DNA of 64,000 nt from NCBI RefSeq assembly GCF_000024405.1, contig NC_013517.1:3565989-3629988 (forward strand), read 5' to 3'. A program made the position numbers and the translations under genes. The stretch comes from Sebaldella termitidis ATCC 33386 (lineage in GTDB: Bacteria; Fusobacteriota; Fusobacteriia; Fusobacteriales; Leptotrichiaceae). This document shows positions 45,009 to 52,642 of the stretch, in pieces. Every line of letters starts with the position of its first letter. The first letter of the stretch is position 1. Under the pieces are notes generated by a model that saw nothing but the letters and a program-made list of their open reading frames with translations, searched no databases and was not told the DNA's origin.

Positions 45009-46240
45009 ATTTTTCCTCCTTGATTTCTATTATAATATTTATTAAGCAGACCTTCTAAAAGCTCCCCTTGAAAATCTGCCGTTTCTTCAGTCTTCTCATT
45101 TTCTATAATACTTCCTTCAATAAAGCATCTGTTATCATGGACAGGAAAGTATTCCCTTAAAAGAAATTCTGTAAATTTTACAAGCCTGAATTCGCCGTAA
45201 ATTCTGGTACCTTCATTTGGTATACTCTCTACTGCTACCGAATAAAATTTTTTTATATTCTTTTTCAGATCATCCAAGGTAAGAGTTTCTGAAAAAACAA
45301 CCGTATAAAACCATCCTGCATAACTGTTATGAATACCATGTGCATCGCTTACCCCGACTATGGGAATTTTCTGTTGTTTTTCCCTGCTGTTATTATAATA
45401 AGCGGTCTGAAGATTGTTTGATTCCGTTTCATGACCACCCAAAAGCTCAAATGCACAAAACGGTTTTTTTTCAAACATGTAGTCTACCAGATTTAATGGT
45501 ACATTATAAATATTTTTTGTTATCCAGAAAGGATGGCAGAATATCGAAAGGCCCCCGGATTCCCTTATTTTCTCAAAACACCATACGCAGGAAGCATAAA
45601 CATATTTATCAATGAATTCCGGAAAATCCTCCAGATTTTGTATAATTTCCTCTACTTCTTTCCGGTAAGTTTCCTCATCCTTCATTTTTTCATTTATACT
45701 TTCCTTACCACCGAAATTAATAATATGTACATAATTATCAGGAGGATGAACCTCTTCTCCGGGAAGTATCAGAAAATCACTTTTTATATTTTTAAAGCTT
45801 TCTACAGCTTCAAGCGAAGCGTTATAATTCCTGTGATCAGTAATTGCTATAAAATCGAATCCCATTTTCCTCATATTAAGAGCCACATATTCCGGACATT
45901 CCAAACCGTCAGACCTGTTTGTATGCATATGCAGATCACCCTTGTAAGGATTTTTATAAAACAAATCCTTATCACAGGCATAAACAGAAAATCCTTCATT
46001 TATTCCGATGTTATCTTTATCTTTTATAATTATTCTGTATTCCTGTTCTTTTTTCAGTTTCAATTCTGTTGATAAAATTCTGTTTTTTGGCTTTAGTGCT
46101 AATATTCTTTTTTCTCCTGTATCCATTCCATATATTTCTACAAAATATTCATTAGAAGTTTCTTTTTCATACAATAATTTTATATTTAAAATCTCTTTTT
46201 TATGTGTTTCAAAAATTTTAGGATAAACATCAAATTTCAT
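45005..46240 (-). CDS. PHP-domain metallohydrolase (CehA/McbA-like) of the phosphonate operon
   Basis: 411 residues. Residues 1-95 are beta-rich and form a separate N-terminal domain. From about 100 there is a PHP metallohydrolase: GDLHMHTNRSDG (His104, His106), FIAITDHRNYN, LPGEEVHPP, IFCHPFWI and VGVSDAHG, the complete set of metal ligands. PHP enzymes cleave phosphoesters or esters. It is tightly coupled (ATGA) to both neighbours between the PLP enzyme and transporter genes, so a role in phosphonate use is likely. Hydrolysis of a phosphonate ester or headgroup to free AEP is a hypothesis. No signal peptide, so cytoplasmic. Confidence 0.8.
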   Translation of the reverse strand: MKFDVYPKIFETHKKEILNIKLLYEKETSNEYFVEIYGMDTGEKRILALKPKNRILSTELKLKKEQEYRIIIKDKDNIGINEGFSVYACDKDLFYKNPYKGDLHMHTNRSDGLECPEYVALNMRKMGFDFIAITDHRNYNASLEAVESFKNIKSDFLILPGEEVHPPDNYVHIINFGGKESINEKMKDEETYRKEVEEIIQNLEDFPEFIDKYVYASCVWCFEKIRESGGLSIFCHPFWITKNIYNVPLNLVDYMFEKKPFCAFELLGGHETESNNLQTAYYNNSREKQQKIPIVGVSDAHGIHNSYAGWFYTVVFSETLTLDDLKKNIKKFYSVAVESIPNEGTRIYGEFRLVKFTEFLLREYFPVHDNRCFIEGSIIENEKTEETADFQGELLEGLLNKYYNRNQGGKI

Positions 46241-47613
46241 CTTATATCATCTCCCGACAATTCTTCACTAAACGCTTCATCTAGAAGTATTACCGCATGA
46301 CTAAGCTCTTCTTTTGTAATTATCAGAGGCGGCATTAATGTAAGGACATTTCCCTGTGATACTTTGAAACTAAGTCCTTTGTCAAGACATCTGTACATTA
46401 TTTTTTCTGCAAGCTCTCCTGCTTTTTCTTTTGTATCCCTGTTTTTTACCAGCTCTACAGCTCCCATTAGTCCTATTACTCTTATATCTCCTATTTTTTC
46501 ATATTTATTATACAATTCTGTCAGCCTTTCAAGAAAAAATCTGCCCATCTTTCTTACATAATTCAAAATTCCGTCATTTTCTATTTTCTCTATCAGGGCT
46601 AATGCTGCAGCACTTCCAAGAGGATTTTTTTCATGGGTAAAATGTCCCAGAGCACTGTCCTGACATATATCCATTTTTTTATCGGCTATTACAGCTGACA
46701 TAGGTATCAGTCCGCCGCCAAGTCCTTTTCCTATCACCAGAATATCAGGCTCTATCCCGTAGTTCTGAAAAGCAAACATTTTTCCTGTTCTGCCGAGTGC
46801 TGTGGGAATTTCGTCCAAAATCATTACTGCATTATATCTGCTGCATATCTCCCTTAATCTTTTGTAATATTCCACAGGAGGAATCTGAACATCTGTACTC
46901 CTCACAGTTTCCATAATTACAGCACATATGTCCCCTTCCCTTTCAATAATATATTCCAAATAATCAAGACACTTAAGCTGACATTGTCCGCAGCTGCCAA
47001 ACATACATCTGTAAGAATTATAAGGCATTATATGCTCTGTTCCGGGCATAAGCGGTCCGGCATTCTTCCTGAAAACACTTTCACCTCCTATTGAAATAGT
47101 GTCCAGTGTTGCTCCATGGAAAGAATCCCATAAAGATATTGTTTTATAGTTGCCGGTATATTTTCTGGCCAGTTTTAATGCAATGCTCATTGAAGCTGCC
47201 CCGCTTGTAGTAAAAAGTGTTTTGTATTCTTTTTCACCCATTGAAGTACATAATTTTTCTGCCAGCTTTACTGCTGCTTCATTTGTATATCTTCTTGGTG
47301 AAAATGAAAGCTTCTCCATTTGTCTTTTTACACTCTCGACTATATCCTCATTGTTATATCCGAGCTGATGCAGGCTGTTTCCATGAAAATCCATGTACTT
47401 TCTGCCGTCGGTATCTTCAATATAAATTCCGTTTACACTTTTTACTACATTCAGACAAGGTGTGGATAATGACTGATGAATAAAATAAGAGCTGTCATCG
47501 TCAAGTATTTTTTGTGTCTCTTTTGATATATTTTTTTTCTGCCATATTTTTCTGTATTCTGAAATATTTATATCCCCTTCTCTTTTAAGTGACTCTGTTA
47601 TTTTTTCCTCCAT
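46237..47613 (-). CDS. Class III PLP enzyme, PbfA-like (1-hydroxy-2-aminoethylphosphonate ammonia-lyase candidate)
   Basis: 458-residue class III aminotransferase-fold enzyme. The PLP Lys is predicted at 296 (VIGKGLGGG) and the pyridine-binding Asp at 267 (ILDEIPT). In phnW-phnX clusters such a gene is known as pbfA, whose product converts (R)-1-hydroxy-2-aminoethylphosphonate to phosphonoacetaldehyde and ammonia, feeding PhnX; that role fits here. Four closely spaced cysteines (203, 208, 211, 215) form a possible metal site. A true transaminase (another omega-amino substrate) is the alternative. The stop overlaps the PHP start; 2 bases separate it from phnX. Confidence 0.75.
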   Translation of the reverse strand: MEEKITESLKREGDINISEYRKIWQKKNISKETQKILDDDSSYFIHQSLSTPCLNVVKSVNGIYIEDTDGRKYMDFHGNSLHQLGYNNEDIVESVKRQMEKLSFSPRRYTNEAAVKLAEKLCTSMGEKEYKTLFTTSGAASMSIALKLARKYTGNYKTISLWDSFHGATLDTISIGGESVFRKNAGPLMPGTEHIMPYNSYRCMFGSCGQCQLKCLDYLEYIIEREGDICAVIMETVRSTDVQIPPVEYYKRLREICSRYNAVMILDEIPTALGRTGKMFAFQNYGIEPDILVIGKGLGGGLIPMSAVIADKKMDICQDSALGHFTHEKNPLGSAAALALIEKIENDGILNYVRKMGRFFLERLTELYNKYEKIGDIRVIGLMGAVELVKNRDTKEKAGELAEKIMYRCLDKGLSFKVSQGNVLTLMPPLIITKEELSHAVILLDEAFSEELSGDDIR

Positions 47614-47615
47614 TT

Positions 47616-48440
47616 TTATTCACTTGTCCTGTCTGTTGTATTTTTCCCAAGCCTTATATTTATTAATTCTATTATATTAAATATTTCCGAAAGATTATCT
47701 ATTGTATAATGTGCCCCGGCTTTAAAATATTCATTTTTCACTTTTATTCTCAAGGCTTTTTTTTCTTCCGCAGACAAACTGTCGAACTCTTCTTCAGAAA
47801 GTCCTGAAAGACTGCTCCCTTCTATTACTCCCACACTCCACACTCCGGCATTTCGTCCTTCTTCTATATCTACAATGGTATCTCCGATTTTCACGGCTTC
47901 CTTTACATTCATTATTTCCAGTTTTATTAGATTTTGAAAAATCATATACGGATACGGTCTGCCGTAATTCCCGATAAGATCAGGTGTTATCCAGAAATCA
48001 GGATTATAACCGTTTTCTCCGGCTACTCTGGTTACTATATCCATCATATTTTTGGTATAGCCTGTTGTAGAGCCGATTTTGTAGCCTTTATTTTTAAGCT
48101 TTTCTATTATTTCCGCATTATTTCCAAACGGTTTGCTGTATTTATCAATTATTTCAAGAACAGCCGGCTCAAAGCTCTTATATAATTCATCTATATCAGA
48201 TTTTTCCGGCTCTTTACCATATACCTCTTTCCATTTATCCCTTACTCTTGAAAAAGCCAGAATTTCCTTTATGTGGTCATATTTAAGCATTCCCATTGGC
48301 TTTCTTGCTTCTTCTACAGTGATTTCCACTCCTTTTTTTGAAAAAATAGAAAGAAATACGTTTACTGGCGAAAAGCTGCCGTAATCTATCACTGTTCCTG
48401 CCCAGTCAAAAATTAATGCCTTTATCTTTAGTTCTTCCAC
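47616..48440 (-). CDS. phnX: Phosphonoacetaldehyde hydrolase (phosphonatase)
   Basis: HAD-family enzyme that cleaves the C-P bond of phosphonoacetaldehyde to acetaldehyde and phosphate. The nucleophile is Asp12 (FDWAGTVIDYG); the Schiff-base Lys is Lys53 in RKPMGMLKYDHI, the same position as in the Bacillus enzyme. Also visible are STTGYTKNMMD and GDTIVDIEEGRNAGVWSVGV. 274 residues is normal. Translation starts at GTG (48440) after GGAGGTATTAGG and overlaps the phnW stop by 13 bases. Confidence 0.95.
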   Translation of the reverse strand: MEELKIKALIFDWAGTVIDYGSFSPVNVFLSIFSKKGVEITVEEARKPMGMLKYDHIKEILAFSRVRDKWKEVYGKEPEKSDIDELYKSFEPAVLEIIDKYSKPFGNNAEIIEKLKNKGYKIGSTTGYTKNMMDIVTRVAGENGYNPDFWITPDLIGNYGRPYPYMIFQNLIKLEIMNVKEAVKIGDTIVDIEEGRNAGVWSVGVIEGSSLSGLSEEEFDSLSAEEKKALRIKVKNEYFKAGAHYTIDNLSEIFNIIELINIRLGKNTTDRTSE

Positions 48441-49540
48441 CCTAATACCTCCGTTGTATATTTCTCTATACTTTTCAGCAGTTTTTCCATATCTTCTTTT
48501 TTTATATCACCGATATTTCCTATTCTAAAAATGTTCTTGCCGGATATACTGCCGGGATATATTACAAATCCCTCTTTTTTTAAAAAATCATAAAAATCCT
48601 TAAAACTATATTTTTCATTTTTAGGATTTTGAAATGTAGTAATAACAGGTGACTGAATATTTTTAGGAATCAGGCATTTGAACCCGAGTTTTTCCATTCC
48701 TTCTGACAATATTTTCTGATTTTCACTGTATCTTTTGTATCTTTTGGTGATCCCGCCCTCATCTTCCAATTCTTCCAGTGCCTGACAAAATGCTCTTACC
48801 ACATGTGTAGGAGAGGTATATCTCCATTTCCCGCAATCTTTTTCCATCACTTCCCACTGATCGTATAAATCCAGCGACAGGCTGTGAGATATATTTTTGC
48901 ATTCTTTGATTGCTTCTTTTTTGCAGATTATAAATGAAAAACCGGGGACACCCTGTATACATTTATTTGAACTGCTTACAAGAAAAGCTATATTATTTTT
49001 TTCAAAATCTATTGGAATACCTCCGTAACTGCTCATCGCATCTACCAGAAATACCCTGTTGTTTATTTTACAAAGCTCGCCGATTTCATCAATATTATTC
49101 AGAATCCCAGTTGTTGTTTCACAGTGTACCAGTACTATATGCGTTGCCATACTGTTTTCTATTACTTTTTTAGCTGACTTTTTATCTATACATGTATCAT
49201 ACGAAAATTCGATATATTCATAATTTTTATTTGCTATATCTGCTATTTCTTTTATTCTTTTTCCATAAACGCCGTTTGACAAAATAAGAAGCTTATCTTC
49301 ATCCTTTATTACACTTCCGATCATTGCCTCTACCCCGAATGTCCCGCTTCCCTGCATTGGAACAGCGGTATATACATCAGTATCTGCCCCTCCTGCTTCA
49401 AGAATTTTTTTTCTCATATTCTGAACCAGTTCCTTATACTCATTATCCCAAGTACACCAGTCTTTAAGCATGACATTTTTTACTCTGCTGCTTGTGGATA
49501 AAGGTCCCGGCGTAAGCAGCTTATAATGCTTTTCTTCCAT
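48428..49540 (-). CDS. phnW: 2-aminoethylphosphonate:pyruvate aminotransferase
   Basis: PLP fold-type I class V transaminase (370 residues) that converts 2-aminoethylphosphonate and pyruvate to phosphonoacetaldehyde and alanine. The PLP Lys is Lys193 in VSSSNKCIQGVPG; LLTPGPLSTS at the N-terminus and MQGSGTFGVEAMIGS are characteristic. As the first gene of the operon it sits about 75 bases downstream of a pair of TGTTTAC repeats. ATG follows GGAGAAGAAT. Confidence 0.95.
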   Translation of the reverse strand: MEEKHYKLLTPGPLSTSSRVKNVMLKDWCTWDNEYKELVQNMRKKILEAGGADTDVYTAVPMQGSGTFGVEAMIGSVIKDEDKLLILSNGVYGKRIKEIADIANKNYEYIEFSYDTCIDKKSAKKVIENSMATHIVLVHCETTTGILNNIDEIGELCKINNRVFLVDAMSSYGGIPIDFEKNNIAFLVSSSNKCIQGVPGFSFIICKKEAIKECKNISHSLSLDLYDQWEVMEKDCGKWRYTSPTHVVRAFCQALEELEDEGGITKRYKRYSENQKILSEGMEKLGFKCLIPKNIQSPVITTFQNPKNEKYSFKDFYDFLKKEGFVIYPGSISGKNIFRIGNIGDIKKEDMEKLLKSIEKYTTEVLGWKN

Positions 49541-49940
49541 ATTCTTCTCCTGTTCCCAGATTATTACCTGATTTTTTATGACACAATGTTATCATTATCT
49601 TTTATAAAATAAAACCCTTGTTTACAGGGTGTTTACTGTATCTTTATTATTTTTTTACATCCATCTGAATTTTTTGTTATTTTTTAGACAGTATTTTCAG
49701 ATATTCAAGTATATTTTGATAATAAATTTTATGTAAATAATCTGTAAAGGAATTGCAAAGGAATTGTTTTTTCTTTTTTTGGAAAAAAGTTTTAAATATA
49801 AATTTTCAAAATTTGATATAAAAAATATATAATTTAGAAACAACAGCAGAAATCATTGAAAATATATATTTTTCAAAGTATTTATAATGCTGTATCATAA
49901 AAAAATTTTTCCATTCAATTAATTTTTTTGGTTTTGATTA
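49541..49940. other. Intergenic region upstream of phnW and the DUF2828 gene
   Basis: No gene seen. TGTTTAC is repeated at 49619 and 49630 (11-base spacing) upstream of the phn operon, a candidate regulator site; a minus-strand GATAAT near 49596 could be the -10 box. The remainder is AT-rich without clear features. Confidence 0.4.
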
Positions 49941-49968
49941 TTGACTTTTTCAATATTAATGTTAAAAT
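49941..49968 (+). promoter_or_regulatory. Promoter of the DUF2828 gene
   Basis: TTGACT (49941-49946), 16-base spacer, TAAAAT (49963-49968). Confidence 0.65.
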
Positions 49969-49992
49969 AACTATGAAGAAAAGAGGTGTGTT

Positions 49993-51366
49993 ATGAATAC
50001 ATTTATAAACTTATTGGGGAATTTAAAAAGAACTGAAAAAAATGCCCCAGCGTATAAAAGTTCATTAGATCCGCTAACGGATTTATTTTTTTTAGTACTT
50101 TATTACAGAAATGACCACTCCAGGCTAAATAATCTGTTAAAGGAGATAATAGAAAAATATGGTGCTAATACTGCACTCAAAGCTATTTTTGCCTTAAGAG
50201 ACCCTCGAAATGGCATGGGTGAAAGAGCCGTCCCAAAAAAATTACTATATTATCTGGCTGATATTTCTCCAGATCTTATAATAAAAAATCTTGATAAAGT
50301 TATCGAATATGGAAGAGTTGATGATTTGCTTACTCTTCTGGATACAAAAATTGCCGAACAGACTGCTTTTTTTATAAAAAATAATATTGAAAAAAATCAG
50401 CTATTTGCTAAATGGCTTCCAAGAGATAATAAATCCCTAAAAAACTATGCATATATTCTTATGAATTTCTGGAAAATGAAGCCAAAAGAATATAGAAAAT
50501 TTATAACTCAAAATAATAAAGTAGTGGAAAGCCAGATGACAGCCAATAAATGGCATGAAATTGAATATGAAAAAGTACCTTCCAGAGCTGCACTTATATA
50601 CAGAAATGCATTTTCAAGGCATGACAATTCCAGATATAATCTCTATCTTGAAGATGTTGCGAATAATAAAGCCAAAATAAATACCTCTGTATCAACACCA
50701 AGTGATATTGTTTTGAAAATACTTAAGAATTCTTATGATACTACTCTTGAACTGGCATGGAAAAATCTAAAAGATTTTGCACCGGATGTGAGCTATCTTC
50801 CTGTTATAGACGTTAGTGGCTCTATGTATAATTTAAGCGATAGTATTTACCACGCTTTAGCATTAGGTACTTATTTTGCACAAAAAAATAAGTCGGATTT
50901 CAGAGATATTTTTCTAACTTTCTCTGAAAATCCCGAATTTGTAAAATTAGAAGGAGAAAATCTTCTGGAAATATTAAACAATCTAAAAAAAGCCTCGTGG
51001 GGTTATACTACAAATATAAATAAAGTTTTCGAATTAATTTTAAATACTGTAAAATCCGGTGCAAATAAAGAAGATCTCCCTAAAAATATTCTCATTCTTT
51101 CAGATATGGAATTTGATGCAGGTGTAAATACTGTTACTAATTTCGATACATGGGAAAAAGAATTTTCAAAACAAGAAGTTACATTGCCACAAATAGTATT
51201 CTGGAATTTAAATACACGAAATATGACTTTTCCAGTAACTATGCATAATAATGGTACTGTACTTTTATCCGGATATAATCCGCAAATGTTGGGAATGCTT
51301 AATGATGTGTCAAATCCTGTACAGTATGTTCTCTCATTTATTGAAAAATTCCCCATAAATGAATAA
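49993..51366 (+). CDS. DUF2828 protein: Ro/TROVE-like HEAT repeats plus VWA domain
   Basis: 457 residues. The N-terminal half (about 20-250) is helical with the DUF2828 motif AIFALRDPRNGMGER. The C-terminal half (about 268-450) is a von Willebrand A fold with a MIDAS (Asp273, Ser275, Ser277 in VIDVSGSM; later LILSDMEFD) and the family-typical QIVFWNLNTRN...VTMHNNGTVLLSGYNPQML. DUF2828 is a distant relative of TROVE/Ro60 proteins, ring-shaped RNA binders of non-coding Y RNAs and misfolded RNA. A tandem array of Y-RNA-like elements with its own promoter begins 85 bases after the stop codon, strongly suggesting an RNP partnership (inference). ATG follows AGAGGTGTGTT. Confidence 0.85.
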   Translation: MNTFINLLGNLKRTEKNAPAYKSSLDPLTDLFFLVLYYRNDHSRLNNLLKEIIEKYGANTALKAIFALRDPRNGMGERAVPKKLLYYLADISPDLIIKNLDKVIEYGRVDDLLTLLDTKIAEQTAFFIKNNIEKNQLFAKWLPRDNKSLKNYAYILMNFWKMKPKEYRKFITQNNKVVESQMTANKWHEIEYEKVPSRAALIYRNAFSRHDNSRYNLYLEDVANNKAKINTSVSTPSDIVLKILKNSYDTTLELAWKNLKDFAPDVSYLPVIDVSGSMYNLSDSIYHALALGTYFAQKNKSDFRDIFLTFSENPEFVKLEGENLLEILNNLKKASWGYTTNINKVFELILNTVKSGANKEDLPKNILILSDMEFDAGVNTVTNFDTWEKEFSKQEVTLPQIVFWNLNTRNMTFPVTMHNNGTVLLSGYNPQMLGMLNDVSNPVQYVLSFIEKFPINE

Positions 51367-51416
51367 GTTTATTTTTAATATAATAATTCAAAAAATAAAA
51401 TATATATTAAATACCC

Positions 51417-51445
51417 TTGATATAACTGGATACTTATAGTATAAT
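51417..51445 (+). promoter_or_regulatory. Promoter of the Y-RNA-like array
   Basis: TTGATA (51417-51422), 17-base spacer, TATAAT (51440-51445). The predicted start, about 51452, falls right at the first structured element, as expected for a non-coding RNA promoter. Confidence 0.8.
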
Positions 51446-51454
51446 TATTAATAT

Positions 51455-51567
51455 AGACAGCTAACAGCAACTAACTTGATATCCGAGCTGAAGGTGCAGG
51501 TGTGAATCCTGCCGTCAAAAGATGTAGCTTAAATAATAGAGTGTCAGCATTCACAAGACTGCTGTCT
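51455..51567 (+). ncRNA. Y-RNA-like element 1 with tRNA-mimic module (113 nt)
   Basis: Closing stem AGACAGC (51455-51461) / GCTGTCT (51561-51567), then the constant ACAGCA strand. Inside: anticodon-like stem GCTGA (51487-51491) / TCAGC (51544-51548); T arm GCAGG-TGTGAAT-CCTGC (51496-51512); short acceptor-like hairpin CGTC-AAAA-GATG (51513-51524); UA at positions equivalent to U8-A9; D arm GCTT/GAGT (51527-51530, 51539-51542; two G-U). The order is T arm, acceptor, D arm: a circularly permuted tRNA, as in bacterial YrlA Y RNAs. Pairings were found by hand; no covariance model was run. Confidence 0.8.
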
Positions 51568-51573
51568 GAAAAT

Positions 51574-51686
51574 AGATAACTAACAGCACATATTTTCTAA
51601 GGGATTAAAGGGTCGCAGGTTCAAGTCCTGCCAGTTGGAAACAACTGTAGCTCAGAGAAAGAGCATTTAATGAAAAACAGTTATCT
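51574..51686 (+). ncRNA. Y-RNA-like element 2 with canonical tRNA-mimic module (113 nt)
   Basis: Closing stem AGATAACT (51574-51581) / AGTTATCT (51679-51686). Anticodon-like stem ATTAAA (51604-51609) / TTTAAT (51666-51671); T arm GCAGG (51615-51619), loop TTCAAGT, CCTGC (51627-51631); acceptor hairpin CAGTTG-GAAA-CAACTG (51632-51647), i.e. the two acceptor strands joined by a GAAA tetraloop; U48-A49; D arm GCTC (51650-51653) / GAGC (51661-51664). Every stem is perfectly paired and the T loop is a normal tRNA T loop. The length equals element 1 although most stem sequences differ. It begins 6 bases after element 1. Confidence 0.85.
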
Positions 51687-51693
51687 GAAATAT

Positions 51694-51745
51694 AGACGAC
51701 TTACAGCAAACCAAATTTGAATATTCCAAATTCTTAGGGTCGTCT
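51694..51745 (+). ncRNA. Y-RNA-like element 3, short form without tRNA module (52 nt)
   Basis: Closing stem AGACGAC (51694-51700) / GTCGTCT (51739-51745), followed 5' by TTACAGCAA and 3' by GAAAT, matching elements 1 and 2. The interior has only a simple hairpin (AATTTG / CAAATT) in place of the tRNA-like module. It may be a minimal protein-binding form. It begins 7 bases after element 2. Confidence 0.7.
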
Positions 51746-51778
51746 GAAATAATAATACTTAATAAGTTTCTAAAAATA

Positions 51779-51811
51779 AAAAATTGCTCCTGTAATTCCA
51801 GAGCAATTTTT
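51779..51811. terminator. Bidirectional terminator after the RNA array
   Basis: AAAAATTGCTC (51779-51789) pairs perfectly with GAGCAATTTTT (51801-51811). It ends the RNA array on + and the Cof phosphatase gene on minus. Confidence 0.85.
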
Positions 51812-51826
51812 CTTTTATATTTTCTG

Positions 51827-52642
51827 CTAAAATTTTATAAAATGTTCTATAGCTTCAGTCAAGCCGTCTGCATTGTTATCTTTTTCCGTTACATAATCCG
51901 CTGATTTCTTTACATGCTCGTAAGCATTCTGCATTGCAGCACTATACCCAGATTCCTTGAGCATTTCTATGTCATTTTCCCCGTCGCCTATTGAAAGTAT
52001 TTCTGATAAAGGTATTCCCGAATATTCAGAAAACCACTTTAAAGCAACAGATTTATCAGAACCTGCCGGTACTACTTCAAGAAGAAAATCCAGTGAAAAC
52101 ATTGTCTTTATATCATTGCTCACAGCACTTTCCTGTAATTTAGCCGCTGCTGTTTCCAGATTTTCTCTTTTTCCCACCAGCAGTATTTTCATGAAATCAA
52201 TATCTTTATAATCATTTATATCCTTTATAAATACCTTTGTCTGATGGTTGCTTGAAACCTCCACTTCGAGCTCTTCGTTATCCTGTGTTATATATATGAG
52301 ATTTTTTTCATGAATACAAAAACTAATATCTATTTTATTTTTCATAATGATATCATATACTTCTTTTATAATATTAAAATCCAGTTTTTTTACATAAAGA
52401 TTTTTTCCTTCCTTTATATCATGAATTATTCCGCCGTTATATGCTATAAAGTATCTTATCTTATCATCAAGTCCTGCTTTTTTTATAAGTCCCAGCATTC
52501 CAAAAGCAGGTCTGCCTGATGCAAATAAAAATTCTCTTCCGCTTTCCAATACTCTTTTTACAGTTGCACTGTTTTTTTCCGATATTGCTTCATTTAATCC
52601 CAGACTTGTTCCGTCCATATCAGCTACTACCATTTTTATCAT
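51827..52642 (-). CDS. Cof-type HAD-IIB phosphatase
   Basis: 271 residues with HAD motif I VADMDGTSLG, motif II FASGRPAFG, the Lys in the DKSVALKWF stretch and motif IV SIGDGENDIEML. The cap insert between motifs II and III is of the IIB type. These cytoplasmic enzymes dephosphorylate sugar phosphates, flavin precursors or similar small molecules; the substrate cannot be told from sequence. ATG follows AAGGAGAGTAAACA. It stands alone, convergent with the RNA array. Confidence 0.88.
   Translation of the reverse strand: MIKMVVADMDGTSLGLNEAISEKNSATVKRVLESGREFLFASGRPAFGMLGLIKKAGLDDKIRYFIAYNGGIIHDIKEGKNLYVKKLDFNIIKEVYDIIMKNKIDISFCIHEKNLIYITQDNEELEVEVSSNHQTKVFIKDINDYKDIDFMKILLVGKRENLETAAAKLQESAVSNDIKTMFSLDFLLEVVPAGSDKSVALKWFSEYSGIPLSEILSIGDGENDIEMLKESGYSAAMQNAYEHVKKSADYVTEKDNNADGLTEAIEHFIKF

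Noticed and set aside
51600-51690. A tRNA gene, suggested by normal T-arm and D-arm sequences.
   Set aside because: The T arm precedes the D arm, the acceptor strands are joined by a GAAA loop, and there is no usable anticodon loop or CCA-end. It is a tRNA mimic inside a longer RNA.
51455-51745. CRISPR array, because of three regularly repeated blocks.
   Set aside because: The shared blocks pair with each other to close stems, the interiors are structured, and there are no cas genes or short constant repeats.
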